Of a stretch of 28,374 bases of DNA, positions 1 to 5,657 are shown piece after piece. A program made the position numbers and the translations under genes. Numbering within the stretch: position 1 is the stretch's first letter; the number at the start of each line of letters is the position of its first letter. Source of the DNA: a virus; the IMG/VR virus record IMGVR_UViG_3300044621_001460, positions 1-28,374 of that record; one strand, given 5' to 3'. Below the pieces are notes generated by a model. That model worked only from the letters and a program-made list of their open reading frames with translations. It did not search any database and had not been told where the DNA came from.

Positions 1-11
1 AGCCTAACGGG
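1..11. repeat. 11-bp terminal direct repeat (copy 1; copy 2 at 28364-28374)
   Basis: The first 11 bases, AGCCTAACGGG, are identical to the last 11 bases (28364-28374), and the match does not extend further. The repeat lies about 50 bp upstream of the candidate small terminase gene, where cos sites of cohesive-end phages usually lie. It may be a filled-in cohesive end or the residual overlap of a circular assembly. The sequence alone cannot separate these. Confidence 0.75.
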
Positions 12-119
12 GTCGGGGGAGGGTCCGGTCAGTATACACGCTTTTTCGGCCTGTTCTGACCCGTTCCTGTCGCCGCCGGGAGTGCTGACCCGCCACCATT
101 GACGGGCCAGCGATCCCAT
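1..119 (-). CDS. Possible 53-residue ORF running across the joined ends
   Basis: If the two 11-bp termini are collapsed into one, a leftward ATG at 119 opens a 53-codon frame. It crosses the junction and stops with TAG at 28323-28321, just before the ribosome binding site of the small terminase gene. A GGAGG lies 9 bases upstream of the ATG. The predicted protein resembles no family I know and its composition is not strongly protein-like. It fills the only gap left in the leftward block, which is the main argument for it. It could equally be the untranslated region holding the packaging site. Confidence 0.25.
   Translation of the reverse strand, partial: MGSLARQWWRVSTPGGDRNGSEQAEKACILTGPSPDPVR
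31..36 (-). promoter_or_regulatory. Possible leftward -10 element upstream of the terminase genes
   Basis: Read leftward, bases 36 to 31 give TATACT, five of six matches to the sigma70 -10 consensus, in very G+C-rich DNA. No convincing -35 is seen 17 bp upstream (TCAGAA). If the ends are joined, transcription from here would enter the small terminase gene at 28312. The call rests on one hexamer and is weak. Confidence 0.2.
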
Positions 120-150
120 ACGTTCCAGCCTCCGAGGAGGCACAGCCTAC

Positions 151-399
151 CTATCGCGAAGGCTCACGCCTTGGCAACCTCGACCCGATACGCTGCGCCA
201 TTGGCACCTCGCCGTAAGGCGTGCGGCGCCGCACCTCGAGATGCGATGGGCATGGCGGCGCGTTGTCATAGACCCGCGCGAGGCCCGAGGCCGTGGGCCT
301 CGACCAGTCGGCTCGCCATTCCGAGGCGTAGATCGTGGTTGAGGCGCAGCCGCGCTGCCAGCGTTCGCAGGTCAAGCATGTGCCGCGAGAAGGATTCAC
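151..399 (-). CDS. Small cysteine-rich protein, possible metal-binding
   Basis: This predicted 82-residue protein starts with GTG at 399. The GTG overlaps the TGA of the upstream gene as GTGA, the coupling style used throughout this genome, and that decides the start. Visible features are CxxC at residues 8 and 11, a third Cys at 18 and a CxxH pair at 50 and 53. This pattern could bind a metal ion such as zinc, but no named family is recognised. The C-terminal third is basic. It is the last clear gene before the genome ends. The reading frame stays open another 120 bases upstream, but that part is a shadow of the preceding gene. Function is unknown. Confidence 0.55.
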   Translation of the reverse strand: MNPSRGTCLTCERWQRGCASTTIYASEWRADWSRPTASGLARVYDNAPPCPSHLEVRRRTPYGEVPMAQRIGSRLPRREPSR

Positions 400-614
400 G
401 CGTGACTCCGGTTGTACCGCTTCCACGACTTCACGGCGCGCTTGAACGTCTCGCGCGCCTCGTGGCAAGCGTTCCGCGACATCGCAAGCGCGAGCGTGTC
501 CGGGCAGTCGCCCGTCCATCGGCCAGCCTTGCTCAAGGCGTCATTCGCCAGATCGCCGAGCGGTGAGTCGCGATGCGTCTGCCGAGAGAGCCAAGTCCTA
601 AAGTCGATCGCCAT
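396..614 (-). CDS. YozE-like SAM-fold small protein
   Basis: This 72-residue protein starts at ATG 614, preceded by a strong GGAGGTGACC ribosome binding site. A longer frame opens at 695, but that part is untranslated leader. The sequence matches the YozE SAM-like pattern: an aromatic plus WL near residues 5-9, then RDSPLGDLANDA at about 15-26, then an EAxxTFxxAxxxWxxY helix near the C-terminus. YozE-like domains form a small helical bundle found in Firmicutes and phages; their function is not established. It is the first gene downstream of the repeat and promoter region at 635-858 and is probably expressed from it. Its stop codon overlaps the next gene's GTG. Family assignment is by recognition of the motif, not by a search. 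Confidence 0.7.
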   Translation of the reverse strand: MAIDFRTWLSRQTHRDSPLGDLANDALSKAGRWTGDCPDTLALAMSRNACHEARETFKRAVKSWKRYNRSHA

Positions 615-634
615 CTGGTCACCTCCATCGCCTC

Positions 635-858
635 GGGACACTTCCGAGGACACTTCTGTACTTCTAGGATGCCGTGCTGGCCGGCATTGGGACACATGGG
701 ACAGATTTTTCCGACATCATCCGTCTATATATGCGAGCGTTGACGATGCGTGAACCTATCTCATATGGTGAATGATGTCGAAATAAAGTGTCCCATGTGT
801 CCTAATGCCGTGCTGGTCTACATCGTAGGTGGTGCCGATGTGTCCCACGATGTGTCCC
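635..858. repeat. Dyad-symmetric array of eight GGGACAC-like repeats; candidate origin or operator array
   Basis: Four GGGACA or AGGACA elements on the left (starts 635, 647, 689, 698) face four TGTCCC or TGTCCT elements on the right (789, 798, 841, 853). Spacings mirror each other (12, 42, 9 against 9, 43, 12) about a centre near 746. The inner arms 683-703 and 789-809 form a 21-bp inverted repeat with one mismatch. CGACATCAT at 712-720 pairs with ATGATGTCG at 772-780 about the same centre. The core is AT-rich for this genome. It lies directly downstream of the primase-helicase gene. This is the layout of an iteron origin, but an operator array is also possible. Confidence 0.7.
726..757 (-). 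promoter_or_regulatory. Leftward promoter candidate overlapped by a third XRE-type operator (O3)
   Basis: Read leftward, TTCACG (754-749), a 17-bp spacer and TATATA (731-726) form a plausible sigma70 promoter aimed at the gene at 614. Over it lies a 9-3-9 dyad at 737-757 with half-sites GCGTTGACG and CGTGAACCT. These match the half-site GGGTTGACG and its complement at 8 of 9 and 7 of 9 positions. The same architecture occurs twice in front of the XRE gene. The dyad is centred within one base of the surrounding repeat array. Repressor control is an inference. Confidence 0.5.
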
Positions 859-859
859 A

Positions 860-3178
860 TCACGACCAGTACCCACGGCCGTCGTGCTTCGTCGGCGCCG
901 ACTGCTCCTCGCGCAGGGACAGGCCGACCCAGCGCCGCCCCGCGGAACGGCTGGCGTCTTGAGCGTACCCTCGATCCTCGAGGTTGCGGGTGAGCCACTT
1001 GTGGGAGCGAGGGCGCTCTCCGTTCGCCACCGACCACGTGCTGAACGCTTGGTAGAGCTGCGTGTTGCCGACCGATCCCGTGAAGTAGCACTTCTCGCCG
1101 AGGAACTCGGAGAGCAGGTCCATATCGTCGCGGTACTTCTGCGTCGCGTCGAGGACCGCCGGGGGCGGCGAGAGCCCGATGCGCTGCCACTGGAGGCAGC
1201 CCTCGAGCGCCCAGGCGAGGATACCCGGCGCCTCGGCCGCAAGCTTCGCGCCGAGGTCGCGGTCCTTCTCGTGGTCGGCGATCGTCTCAGTGAACGGCAC
1301 GAGCCGGATGCGGCGCCAGATGCCGTGGTCGGTACCTCGGATGATCGGTCGGTGGTTCGTCGCGAGCAACACCTTGAAGGTCGGCTGGAACGTGAAGAAC
1401 TCTGCGCGCATGAAGCGCGCGGTCATGGCAGCGTCGCCGGTCATCTCCTTCACGAGGCCCTCGTCCAGCTGCTCGCCCTGCTCAGGCTCCGAGGCCGTCA
1501 CGAGGCGCGCACCGCGGAGCGCGGCGATGTCGTTGGGGATGCCGCCCTTCGTGTTGCGGACGAACGTCTCGGCACGTGCGTGCACGGCGTAGTCGCCCAT
1601 GATCGCGCGTAGCGTGTCGAGGAAGGTGCTCTTCCCGTTGCTGCCCGATCCATACAGGATGAAGACGCACTGCTCGCGCGTGCTCCCTGTGAGGCAGTAG
1701 CCCACGACGCGCTGTAAGAAGCCCACCATCTCCGGGTCGCCGCCCATGATGCGCGTGAGGAAGGCGACCCACGTCGGGCACCCGGCCTTGTCGCCGAGGT
1801 CCGTGCCGGCGATCTTTGTCGCTCGGGCCTCGCGCTCGTGGGGGCGCAGCGTATCGGTGCGAAGGTCCACGATCCCGTTCTGCGTGTTGAGCGCCCAATG
1901 GTCGGCGTCCAGTTCGTCGTGCCGGATGGCCACGTCGGTACGCGCCACCTTCGCGACCGCGAGGAGGTGCGCCTGCATCTCGCTCTGCCGTGCCCACTGT
2001 GCCCACGCCTTCGCCTCGGTGCGAAGCAGCGCGAGAGAGCGTTGCTGTGCGGGCGTCGAGGTCTTGCCGATGGTCACTGCCGCGGCCCTCGCGCGCTCTT
2101 GCAGCTCGGCGGCGTAGGTCACTACGTCTACCGCGACCTGACGCGAGAGCGAGTCCACCCGACGCATCGCGTCAGGCGCCCACCGCTTCCCGTCCCACAC
2201 GAGCCAGCCTTCGCCCTGGGCGACATCGCACCACCGCACATCGGCGCCGAAGCGGTCCACGAGGCGCGCGGCGTTGCCCACGTCGCTCGGTCGGTAGAGC
2301 GTGGCCGGGATGGTCGAGGGCGCATCGCTGAACCGGCGCGGGTGCTGTGCCCCACGGTCGAGGCCATTCCGCACAGTGCGGACCACCTCCTCTTCTCCCT
2401 TGCCAGCCTGAAGACCAGCGGCGACGAGGTGAGCATTCGCGACCTCGCGCGGGATGCACCCGCCTGCCACGAGCTCACCGATGTTCGCGCTCTCGCGGTA
2501 GATCGCATCATGCCGGCTACCGGTACATGTGAGGATGCGTTGCGTCGCGACCTGTAGGACCTCGGCGCCAGTGGACAGATCCTCATCGGTCACGGTCGCA
2601 GTCGTCGGGGCCTTCGGCGCCGGCTCGACCTTCGGCGGGTAGAGCACATCGAGGAGCCATTCGGGCGCCTCGGCAATCTCCGTGCAGTCACGTGACCATT
2701 CGTACTTGCGCCCGCTCGGGTGGATGCTCGGCGGCAGCACGACGTACCCGCCGTCGCCTCGCGTATCGAGCGCGGCGCGCTGCCCGTCGATGGTCACTCG
2801 CGCGCGGTTGCGGATCTCGCGCTGCGGCAGTTGGAAGTAATAGTGCGCCCCGTTCCCGGTGCGGACGTTGAGCGTGGGCGGGAGCGCCCCGTGGCGCTCC
2901 TCGAGGATCGCGAGGGCCTCGGGCCCGGTGAGCCCACCGCCCTTCGGTGGGTCGCCGTCTACGTCGAAGACCCACACGCCCGACACGGCACCGGTCGCGA
3001 GCCCGATGTTGTACTCTCGGTCGCCCCACATGGCGGCGATCTCCGCGGGGTCGCTGCTCGCGTCCTTGAACCCGTTGGCAGTCGCCGGCAGCTTGTCGCG
3101 CTCGCGCAGGGGGAACACCGCCCATCCTTTCTTGCGCGCGTAAACCAGGGCCATCTGGCCCATCTTGCTTCCCGTCAT
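860..3178 (-). CDS. Bifunctional Prim-Pol primase / D5-type replicative helicase
   Basis: This 772-residue replication protein should prime and unwind phage DNA at the fork. The N-terminal Prim-Pol domain (about 1-165) shows the catalytic FDVDGD (D72, D74), a GAHYYF motif (H112) and LDTRGDGGY near 138. The middle resembles a D5 N-terminal region. The helicase is superfamily 3, with Walker A GSGSNGKST (K516), a Walker B-like segment ending in SEPE near 564, the sensor Asn in ATNHRP (N608) and a GIWRR arginine motif near 622. The C-terminus looks like a winged helix. The start is ATG 3178, preceded by AGGTGGAG. An in-frame GTG at 3187 lacks a site. The architecture is like the P4 alpha protein, which also binds iterons. 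The repeat array begins at its stop codon. Confidence 0.95.
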   Translation of the reverse strand: MTGSKMGQMALVYARKKGWAVFPLRERDKLPATANGFKDASSDPAEIAAMWGDREYNIGLATGAVSGVWVFDVDGDPPKGGGLTGPEALAILEERHGALPPTLNVRTGNGAHYYFQLPQREIRNRARVTIDGQRAALDTRGDGGYVVLPPSIHPSGRKYEWSRDCTEIAEAPEWLLDVLYPPKVEPAPKAPTTATVTDEDLSTGAEVLQVATQRILTCTGSRHDAIYRESANIGELVAGGCIPREVANAHLVAAGLQAGKGEEEVVRTVRNGLDRGAQHPRRFSDAPSTIPATLYRPSDVGNAARLVDRFGADVRWCDVAQGEGWLVWDGKRWAPDAMRRVDSLSRQVAVDVVTYAAELQERARAAAVTIGKTSTPAQQRSLALLRTEAKAWAQWARQSEMQAHLLAVAKVARTDVAIRHDELDADHWALNTQNGIVDLRTDTLRPHEREARATKIAGTDLGDKAGCPTWVAFLTRIMGGDPEMVGFLQRVVGYCLTGSTREQCVFILYGSGSNGKSTFLDTLRAIMGDYAVHARAETFVRNTKGGIPNDIAALRGARLVTASEPEQGEQLDEGLVKEMTGDAAMTARFMRAEFFTFQPTFKVLLATNHRPIIRGTDHGIWRRIRLVPFTETIADHEKDRDLGAKLAAEAPGILAWALEGCLQWQRIGLSPPPAVLDATQKYRDDMDLLSEFLGEKCYFTGSVGNTQLYQAFSTWSVANGERPRSHKWLTRNLEDRGYAQDASRSAGRRWVGLSLREEQSAPTKHDGRGYWS

Positions 3179-3194
3179 TGTCTCCACCTGTCCG

Positions 3195-3256
3195 CACCGG
3201 GGGAGGACGCGGGGGCTTGATGCCCCCGCGTGCGGGTGGCCGCCCGCGTCCCGGTG
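3195..3256 (-). promoter_or_regulatory. Structured leader (predicted three-way junction) before the primase-helicase gene
   Basis: In the leftward transcript, CACCGGG (3256-3250) pairs with CCCGGTG (3201-3195). Inside are two adjacent hairpins: a GCGGG/CCCGC stem (3247-3232) and a perfect 10-bp stem ACGCGGGGGC/GCCCCCGCGT with a 5-base loop (3231-3207). The closing stem ends about 8 bases before the AGGTGGAG ribosome binding site. There is no T tract, so simple intrinsic termination is unlikely. An attenuator, translational control element, processing site or single-strand initiation site is possible. Confidence 0.55.
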
Positions 3257-3284
3257 GAGGACACGTCAAGGCTAACGGCATCCC

Positions 3285-3656
3285 CTACGCCGCGTCAACC
3301 CTCTGCCGCCGCTTCGGCCGCGCGCCCCTCTGCCTCCCGACCGCATACGGCAGTCCCATGCGCCGGGCCCAGAGCAGCACGGCCCCGCGGAGGGTCTTGC
3401 CGTCCATGTTGATCCTCGCCTCCTCGGCGACCTCGTCCCAGGTGAACGCGCCCGTGTTCCACAAGGCGAGGGCCTCGTGGTACTCGCTCCGCATCCGGTA
3501 GCGCGTGGGAGGACATCCCCACGCGACGAGGATGTCGCGCATGGTCGAGGTCCGCATCCGCTCCCGGCGAGCCAGCCACTCGAGCGAGACGCCGTCCATG
3601 CGTTCCATGATCCAGAGCAGGACGAGGACGGGATCATGGTCGGTGGGCGCGCTCAC
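3285..3656 (-). CDS. Putative DNA-binding protein with two HTH-like segments
   Basis: This 123-residue protein starts with GTG at 3656, overlapping the upstream TGA as GTGA, with GAGGAGGGG just before it. Two segments share a pattern resembling helix-turn-helix units. One is at about residues 24-47 (SLEWLARRERMR, then TMRDILVAWG). The other is at about 72-100 (TWDEVAEEARIN, then TLRGAVLLWARRMG). A strongly basic tail (GRQRGARPKRRQR) follows. This suggests sequence-specific DNA binding, and the repeated halves suggest an internal duplication. It directly precedes the structured leader of the primase-helicase gene, so a replication initiator or regulator is possible. No named family is recognised. 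Confidence 0.7.
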   Translation of the reverse strand: MSAPTDHDPVLVLLWIMERMDGVSLEWLARRERMRTSTMRDILVAWGCPPTRYRMRSEYHEALALWNTGAFTWDEVAEEARINMDGKTLRGAVLLWARRMGLPYAVGRQRGARPKRRQRVDAA

Positions 3657-3880
3657 GGCATCCCCTCCTCGACCATCTGCCGCACATCATCGGTGGACAG
3701 CTCGACCGTAAACCACGAGTGCCCATCCGGGCACACACGCCGACGCATGATCACATCGGGCGTGTACCAGGTGGCGACCTCGCCTGCTTGCTTGATCTTG
3801 CCTAGCCATGTGCGTGGGTGGCTCTCCGGGTGGCGCGTCTCGGTGACGCGTGACGGCTTGCCGCAGCGGGTGCAGGTCAT
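3653..3880 (-). CDS. NrdR-like zinc-ribbon small protein
   Basis: This 75-residue protein starts at ATG 3880, with GGAGG 7 bases upstream and an ATGA overlap with the previous gene. The frame remains open further upstream only as a shadow. Residues 3 and 6 form CxxC, followed by VTETRH near 12-17. Then comes an RRR run (46-48) leading into CPDGH (C50, H54) and WFTVE. This is the layout of the NrdR N-terminal zinc ribbon (CxxC, V-S/T-x-x-R, RRRxC, RFTTxE), with His replacing the usual last Cys. The ATP-cone domain of NrdR is absent, so it is not a complete NrdR. It may be a small DNA-binding regulator. Confidence 0.75.
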   Translation of the reverse strand: MTCTRCGKPSRVTETRHPESHPRTWLGKIKQAGEVATWYTPDVIMRRRVCPDGHSWFTVELSTDDVRQMVEEGMP

Positions 3881-4278
3881 GGCGAAGCCTCCAACGCGGC
3901 GACGAGGGCTTCGGCCTCGGTTACCCAGTGTCGTGCCGTGAGCGACCGTCCACCAGCGGTCAACTGGCATACCCACATGACGTCGCCGGGGCCGTAGTCC
4001 ACGGGCAGCACGCAGGCGCATTCGTCGCCCCACGCCTCCCGCACCAGCGCGAGCAGGCACCCCAGCGTGGCGGGGTCGGTGAGGTCGGGCAGATAGCCCG
4101 CGTCTTCCGCGTCAACCCAGCCTCCGCCTTCCCGTGTCGCGCCTTGTCGGTGCCCGATGATGTAGCCGCCACCACCCTCGATAACGCGCACGCTGCACGC
4201 GGTTAGCATCCCCGCCATCCACCGCCAGCCCCGACACGCCACAGCGCGGCGTGCGAGCACGATCTGTTCGTCGGTCAT
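3877..4278 (-). CDS. Conserved phage hypothetical protein
   Basis: This 133-residue protein has an ATGA overlap with both neighbours, which fixes the start at 4278. It opens with ARRAVACRGWRWMAGML and has PDLTDPATLGCLLALVREAWGD in the middle, given here as two parts of a pattern (PDLTDPATLG at about 64-73, then ALVREAWGD). The end is rich in Ala and Leu (EAEALVAALEASP). I recognise this combination from many small hypothetical proteins in phages and prophages of G+C-rich bacteria, but no function is known. No membrane segment or metal motif is evident. It sits among replication and recombination genes in the early leftward operon. Confidence 0.8.
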   Translation of the reverse strand: MTDEQIVLARRAVACRGWRWMAGMLTACSVRVIEGGGGYIIGHRQGATREGGGWVDAEDAGYLPDLTDPATLGCLLALVREAWGDECACVLPVDYGPGDVMWVCQLTAGGRSLTARHWVTEAEALVAALEASP

Positions 4279-4487
4279 TTGTGACTACCATACCCCGCCA
4301 GCGGCTTTGTCTTATTTGTGGACACGCTGATGATGCAGGACACCCACCACAGCACGATCACGGTTCCAACCACGCCCCACACCCATCCAGGAGCCGCGAA
4401 TCTATCGAGCAGCAGGAAGGCGACAGCGGTTTGAGTAGTGGGCAGCCGCGTCGGAAGCGCGTCCCACGGAATGACGGTACGGTTCAT
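4275..4487 (-). CDS. Small membrane protein
   Basis: This 70-residue protein is coupled to both neighbours by ATGA overlaps. Residues about 18-32 are moderately hydrophobic. Residues about 33-55 (GWVWGVVGTVIVLWWVSCIISV) form a clear membrane-spanning segment, followed by a short polar tail (TNKTKPLAGYGSHK). One or two helices in the host inner membrane are expected. Its location in the early operon, away from the lysis genes, argues against a holin. Superinfection exclusion is one speculative role. No family is recognised. Confidence 0.65.
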   Translation of the reverse strand: MNRTVIPWDALPTRLPTTQTAVAFLLLDRFAAPGWVWGVVGTVIVLWWVSCIISVSTNKTKPLAGYGSHK

Positions 4488-4768
4488 CGCTCCTCCTCGC
4501 GGCGGTGGTCGCCTCGCTCGATGATGTTCGCAAGATGCGCGAGCAGCATGGCGACGCCTGCGCTCGCCGCATCAACGGAGACATCGTCAACTCGATAGAG
4601 CGTGACGGAACTGACCTGCTCGCGCAGCCACGCCACCACGGCGCGACGCTCACCTTGCAGGTACCGCAGCTCGTTCATCAGCAGATCCCACTCGTCGGCG
4701 TGGACAACCCGCACAAGCGGCGACCGCGCCTCGTTCCCGTCGATCGACGTGTAGACCTTGGGCTTCAT
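4484..4768 (-). CDS. Hypothetical protein of the early operon
   Basis: This 94-residue protein starts at ATG 4768, overlapping the RusA stop as ATGA, and ends in an ATGA overlap with the next gene. It has a mixed helical composition. An amphipathic stretch (DEWDLLMNELRYLQGERRAVVAWL) lies at about 26-49, an Ala/Leu-rich helix (GVAMLLAHLANIIERG) at about 70-86, and the tail is charged (DHRREEER). No catalytic motif, Cys cluster or membrane helix is visible. Coupling to RusA suggests an early role, but function is unknown. Confidence 0.7.
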   Translation of the reverse strand: MKPKVYTSIDGNEARSPLVRVVHADEWDLLMNELRYLQGERRAVVAWLREQVSSVTLYRVDDVSVDAASAGVAMLLAHLANIIERGDHRREEER

Positions 4769-5229
4769 ACCCTCACCTCCCGCAGCGCCACGTCGACCCG
4801 CGGCTCCTCGCCGGGCGCGGCGTAGAACGACCCGGCGTTGATGCTGACAATGCAGCGGTCATTCTCGATCACGCGTGCGATCTGCATGGCATCGAGCACG
4901 ATCTTCACGATGTTGTCCAGGTCATGCCGCGTCGTCGCCGGCAGACTGTAGGCCGGCACCTTCCAGACCTCGCGCGGGATGTAGGCCGGGCGGGTCTTCG
5001 GCCTCGGATGGTAGGCCGTGATGTCGACCTCCCAGAGCGGGTGGATCCCGTCGAGCGCGACGTATGGATCAGGGTTCGCGCGCTGGTGCTGCTCCCGCAG
5101 CTGGTGCGCCGCCTCATGCTCCCACGCCCTGGTCGTCTCCGGCGTGCGGGCGCTGCCCGTCGCACGGGAGAATACCGGGCGTCCCTTGCCCCGCGGCTCG
5201 AGCCGGATGGTGTAGTGCTGATCGTTCAT
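4765..5229 (-). CDS. rusA: RusA-family Holliday junction resolvase
   Basis: This 154-residue protein should cut four-way DNA junctions formed during recombination or replication, leaving DNA suitable for packaging. The N-terminus reads RLEPRGKGRPVFSR, typical of RusA strand 1. The signature RHDLDNIVKIVLDAM supplies acidic residues D103 and D105, then N106 and K109. VIENDRCIVSI supplies the third acidic residue, D124. These correspond to the known catalytic Asp residues and Lys of RusA. Length is slightly above the roughly 120 residues of the E. coli protein, through a Pro-rich insertion near 65-95. It is coupled by ATGA overlaps at both ends. It likely acts with the ERF annealing protein encoded rightward at 5726. 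Confidence 0.93.
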   Translation of the reverse strand: MNDQHYTIRLEPRGKGRPVFSRATGSARTPETTRAWEHEAAHQLREQHQRANPDPYVALDGIHPLWEVDITAYHPRPKTRPAYIPREVWKVPAYSLPATTRHDLDNIVKIVLDAMQIARVIENDRCIVSINAGSFYAAPGEEPRVDVALREVRV

Positions 5230-5447
5230 CGCTGGCTCTGACGGTTGAGGTTGCTCTCGAGCGCCGTGCGGAGCATCTGCTGGCAGTTCTCGAGGCGCAC
5301 CGTCAGGACCGCAGCCTCGGCGGCGTAGTGCTGCACCTTTGCGTTGGCCTCATCGAGGCCACGCTGCGCCACCGCAAGGGCGCGCTCGGCCATCTCCGCA
5401 CGGGTGAGCAGCTGGTCGATACCAGCGCGCAGCTCGACCGGCGTCAT
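5226..5447 (-). CDS. Small coiled-coil protein
   Basis: This 73-residue protein is coupled by ATGA overlaps to the XRE gene before it and rusA after it. Nearly the whole sequence (about 5-65) is a predicted amphipathic helix rich in Ala, Glu, Leu and Arg with heptad-like spacing (ELRAGIDQLLTRAEMAERAL onward), so a coiled-coil dimer is likely. There is a single Cys at about residue 55. No domain is recognised. Its position right behind the regulator could mean it modulates the XRE protein, which itself has no dimerisation domain, but this is only suggested by gene order. Confidence 0.7.
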   Translation of the reverse strand: MTPVELRAGIDQLLTRAEMAERALAVAQRGLDEANAKVQHYAAEAAVLTVRLENCQQMLRTALESNLNRQSQR

Positions 5448-5641
5448 TCGGCACCCATGTAGAGCGCGGCGATCTCCAGCGCGTCAAGGCCCAGGGCCCG
5501 GTAAAGGGCAGCGATGGCCTTCATGGACGGCCTACGCCGCCCGTTCTCGTATGCCTTGACCGCGCTGATGCTGATGCCGCACGCCTCCGCGAGCTGAGCT
5601 TGCGTCATGCCGGCTGCCCGGCGTCGTTCTGCGAGACTCAC
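5444..5641 (-). CDS. XRE-family HTH transcriptional regulator
   Basis: This 65-residue protein is essentially one helix-turn-helix domain. MTQAQLAEACGIS (about 12-24) gives helix 2 and the turn, ISAVKAYENGRRRPS (about 25-39) the recognition helix, and the rest closes the five-helix bundle. There is no C-terminal dimerisation or LexA-like autocleavage domain, so it is Cro-like in size and would not be induced through RecA. The start is GTG 5641, with AGGAGG 9 bases upstream. It is the first gene leftward from the divergent control region, where two dyad operators lie. Autoregulation and control of the ERF promoter are therefore likely. Whether it maintains a dormant state is unknown, as no integrase is seen. 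Confidence 0.92.
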   Translation of the reverse strand: MSLAERRRAAGMTQAQLAEACGISISAVKAYENGRRRPSMKAIAALYRALGLDALEIAALYMGAE

Positions 5642-5657
5642 TTTTCTAGTCCTCCTT

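Noticed and set aside
750-962. Rightward frame with a CPMC motif in the repeat array
   Set aside because: The Cys motif is the translation of the repeated GTGTCCCATGTGTCC sequence. The frame runs into the antisense of the helicase gene and lacks a ribosome binding site.
3179-3187. GTG 3187 as start of the primase-helicase
   Set aside because: AGGTGGAG lies between this GTG and the ATG at 3178 at ideal spacing for the ATG, and nothing suitable precedes the GTG.
3293-3301. Perfect CGTCAACCC half-site, and another at 4110-4118
   Set aside because: Neither has a matching second half at 3-base spacing. Both lie in coding sequence where Val-Asp-Ala codons produce the motif.
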